Shown here in pieces: positions 30,766-32,075 of a stretch of 32,075 nucleotides of DNA. Source of the DNA: Mnemiopsis leidyi (taxonomy: Eukaryota; Ctenophora; Tentaculata; Lobata; Bolinopsidae). The position numbers were made by a program, and so were the translations under genes. Within the stretch, counting starts at the first letter, position 1. Each line of letters opens with the position of its first letter. The notes below the pieces were generated by a model. That model was not told the origin of the DNA, made no database searches, and was given only the letters and a program-made list of their open reading frames with translations. The DNA lies in the NCBI GenBank assembly GCA_000226015.1, contig JH152744.1, positions 311,449-343,523 of the forward strand. Direction: 5' to 3'.

Positions 30766-31143
30766 ACATGTTGTTAAGTTGAAAGTTCGATTGAATTTCT
30801 TCGAATTCCAAAAATAGACAGAGCAGAGAACAGACATTGAAGACAGTTATGACAGTGTATTGTTTTGGTCTAGTATGTTGATGACTGATGTGAATTGTTA
30901 TTAAGGTGCAGCATTTGTTGCTAAAATGCCATTTTGATTAAATATTGATGTTGTAGATACCAGATGAGGTGCTGTTTCTGTTTATTGATATTTCACACAT
31001 AAACTAATCTCGCTTTTTGATAAGTCTCAATAAAAATATATAGAAGCATCGCAGTGACGCAATGATTTCGGCAATTCGGCGTTCACCTCGAAAATGTCGA
31101 TGGGTATTTCTTGTTTCCCATCAGTCGCTTAATTAAAATAAAG
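30766..31143 (+). other. 3' UTR with polyadenylation signals
   Basis: After the stop at 30763-30765 there are AATAAA hexamers at 31029-31034 and 31137-31142 and an ATTAAA near 30937. The first AATAAA is the likely 3' end, giving a 3' UTR of roughly 280 bp. Confidence 0.5.
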
Positions 31144-31808
31144 GGAGCGTTTTCTAGATCTTAGATTAAAAGAAGTTAAGATTGAAGTGGGATGGAGGGA
31201 TCTAACAGACCTTTAGATCCAACACGAACTTGACACTTCTATTCGTGGAGCTGTCACCCGGGTGGTCCATCTAGTGTCGCCCGCCATACCTAGACCGTAC
31301 ATCGACCTGATCAAATGGGCTGTTTTTGACAGAGCAAAATCAATATTGTGCAATATATGACATAGATATTAGCAAAGTAGACAAGTTTAGATCGATCTGC
31401 TCTGACAAGTAATAAAATCCCTTAAAATGTGTTTCGAGGTCTTTTATTTTATTAAAAAATAGTAGGCTACGATTTACTCCTTATTTGGCAGTTACAGTCT
31501 TATATTGATCTATGGCGTGTGAACTCAACGCATATTATTATTTTAAGTACAGTAATATCTAGTCATACTTTGTTGGCTTGGTGGAAGCAGCACCAAAATT
31601 AAACAATAATCGCCCAAAAGTTTTCAAAAAGATTTGAAAGGTGGAATAGGATCCATTGAAAACGTTTATCATAAAACTGATATTGAAATTTTATTTCGAA
31701 AAATTTTTACTCCTTTTGCTGATGTTATTTATCACTATACTTGTTTGAAAAATTTCATGATTAACATCTTTATTATTTTTAAAAAAAATTAAAAAGGTCT
31801 ATTGAATG
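31144..31808. other. Intergenic, downstream of AT-hook gene
   Basis: AT-rich, no gene or repeat found. Confidence 0.5.

Positions 31809-32075
<267 letters not shown>

Overview
This looks like a piece of nuclear DNA from an animal, most likely a marine or other non-vertebrate metazoan. The evidence is AT-rich DNA, genes split by GT..AG introns, a kazrin-type scaffold gene, a decayed CR1-like LINE with a PHD-finger first ORF, a tRNA-derived SINE, MITE-like elements and long microsatellites. I cannot name the species. The window ends in a very long (TC)n tract, starts in (AG)n, and has one 11-base N gap at 15959-15969.

Left part (1-9340, minus strand): ten exons of a kazrin (KAZN) orthologue, read from 9320 down to 466. 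All junctions have usable splice sites and compatible phases. The exons give an acidic N-terminus, a long coiled coil with a six-heptad ERD repeat, a Ser/Arg-rich basic linker, and the first part of the first SAM domain. The remaining SAM exons lie beyond position 1. The 5.3-kb intron 2030-7312 holds a 38-bp tandem array and a duplicated CCAAT/E-box module that could be an internal promoter. A short dispersed repeat sits in intron 8089-8400.

Middle part (9341-18700): mobile-element territory. In order: a TTAA-flanked MITE (9691-10046), an (AAAT)n-tailed repeat, a second copy of the short dispersed repeat, a decayed ORF, a GC-rich block between two about 75-bp direct repeats, then a dead LINE (about 12630-18155, minus strand). 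The LINE has lost most of its endonuclease. It is split by a 762-bp inverted-repeat DNA transposon (13714-14475) and by a 1.3-kb retroposon (15490-16798) that carries a broken AlkB-like 2OG-Fe(II) dioxygenase ORF. The retroposon is flanked by a 5-bp target duplication; removing it restores the LINE reading frame exactly. Its 5' end resembles the LINE's own 5' leader. A tRNA-derived SINE follows at about 18290-18694.

Right part (18700-32075): about 8 kb of AT-rich DNA without a gene I can support, but with clusters of CCAAT boxes and CACGTG E-boxes, the strongest at 24385-24544. Then comes a plus-strand gene of six recognised coding exons (26982-30765) for a Ser/Pro-rich protein with an AT-hook, a coiled segment and a C-terminal CxxC..CxxC motif. 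I do not recognise its family. Its last exon changes reading frame in a TCC-rich stretch.

The two genes diverge, with the transposons and candidate promoter modules between them. The most unusual item is the AlkB-carrying retroposon and its LINE-like leader.
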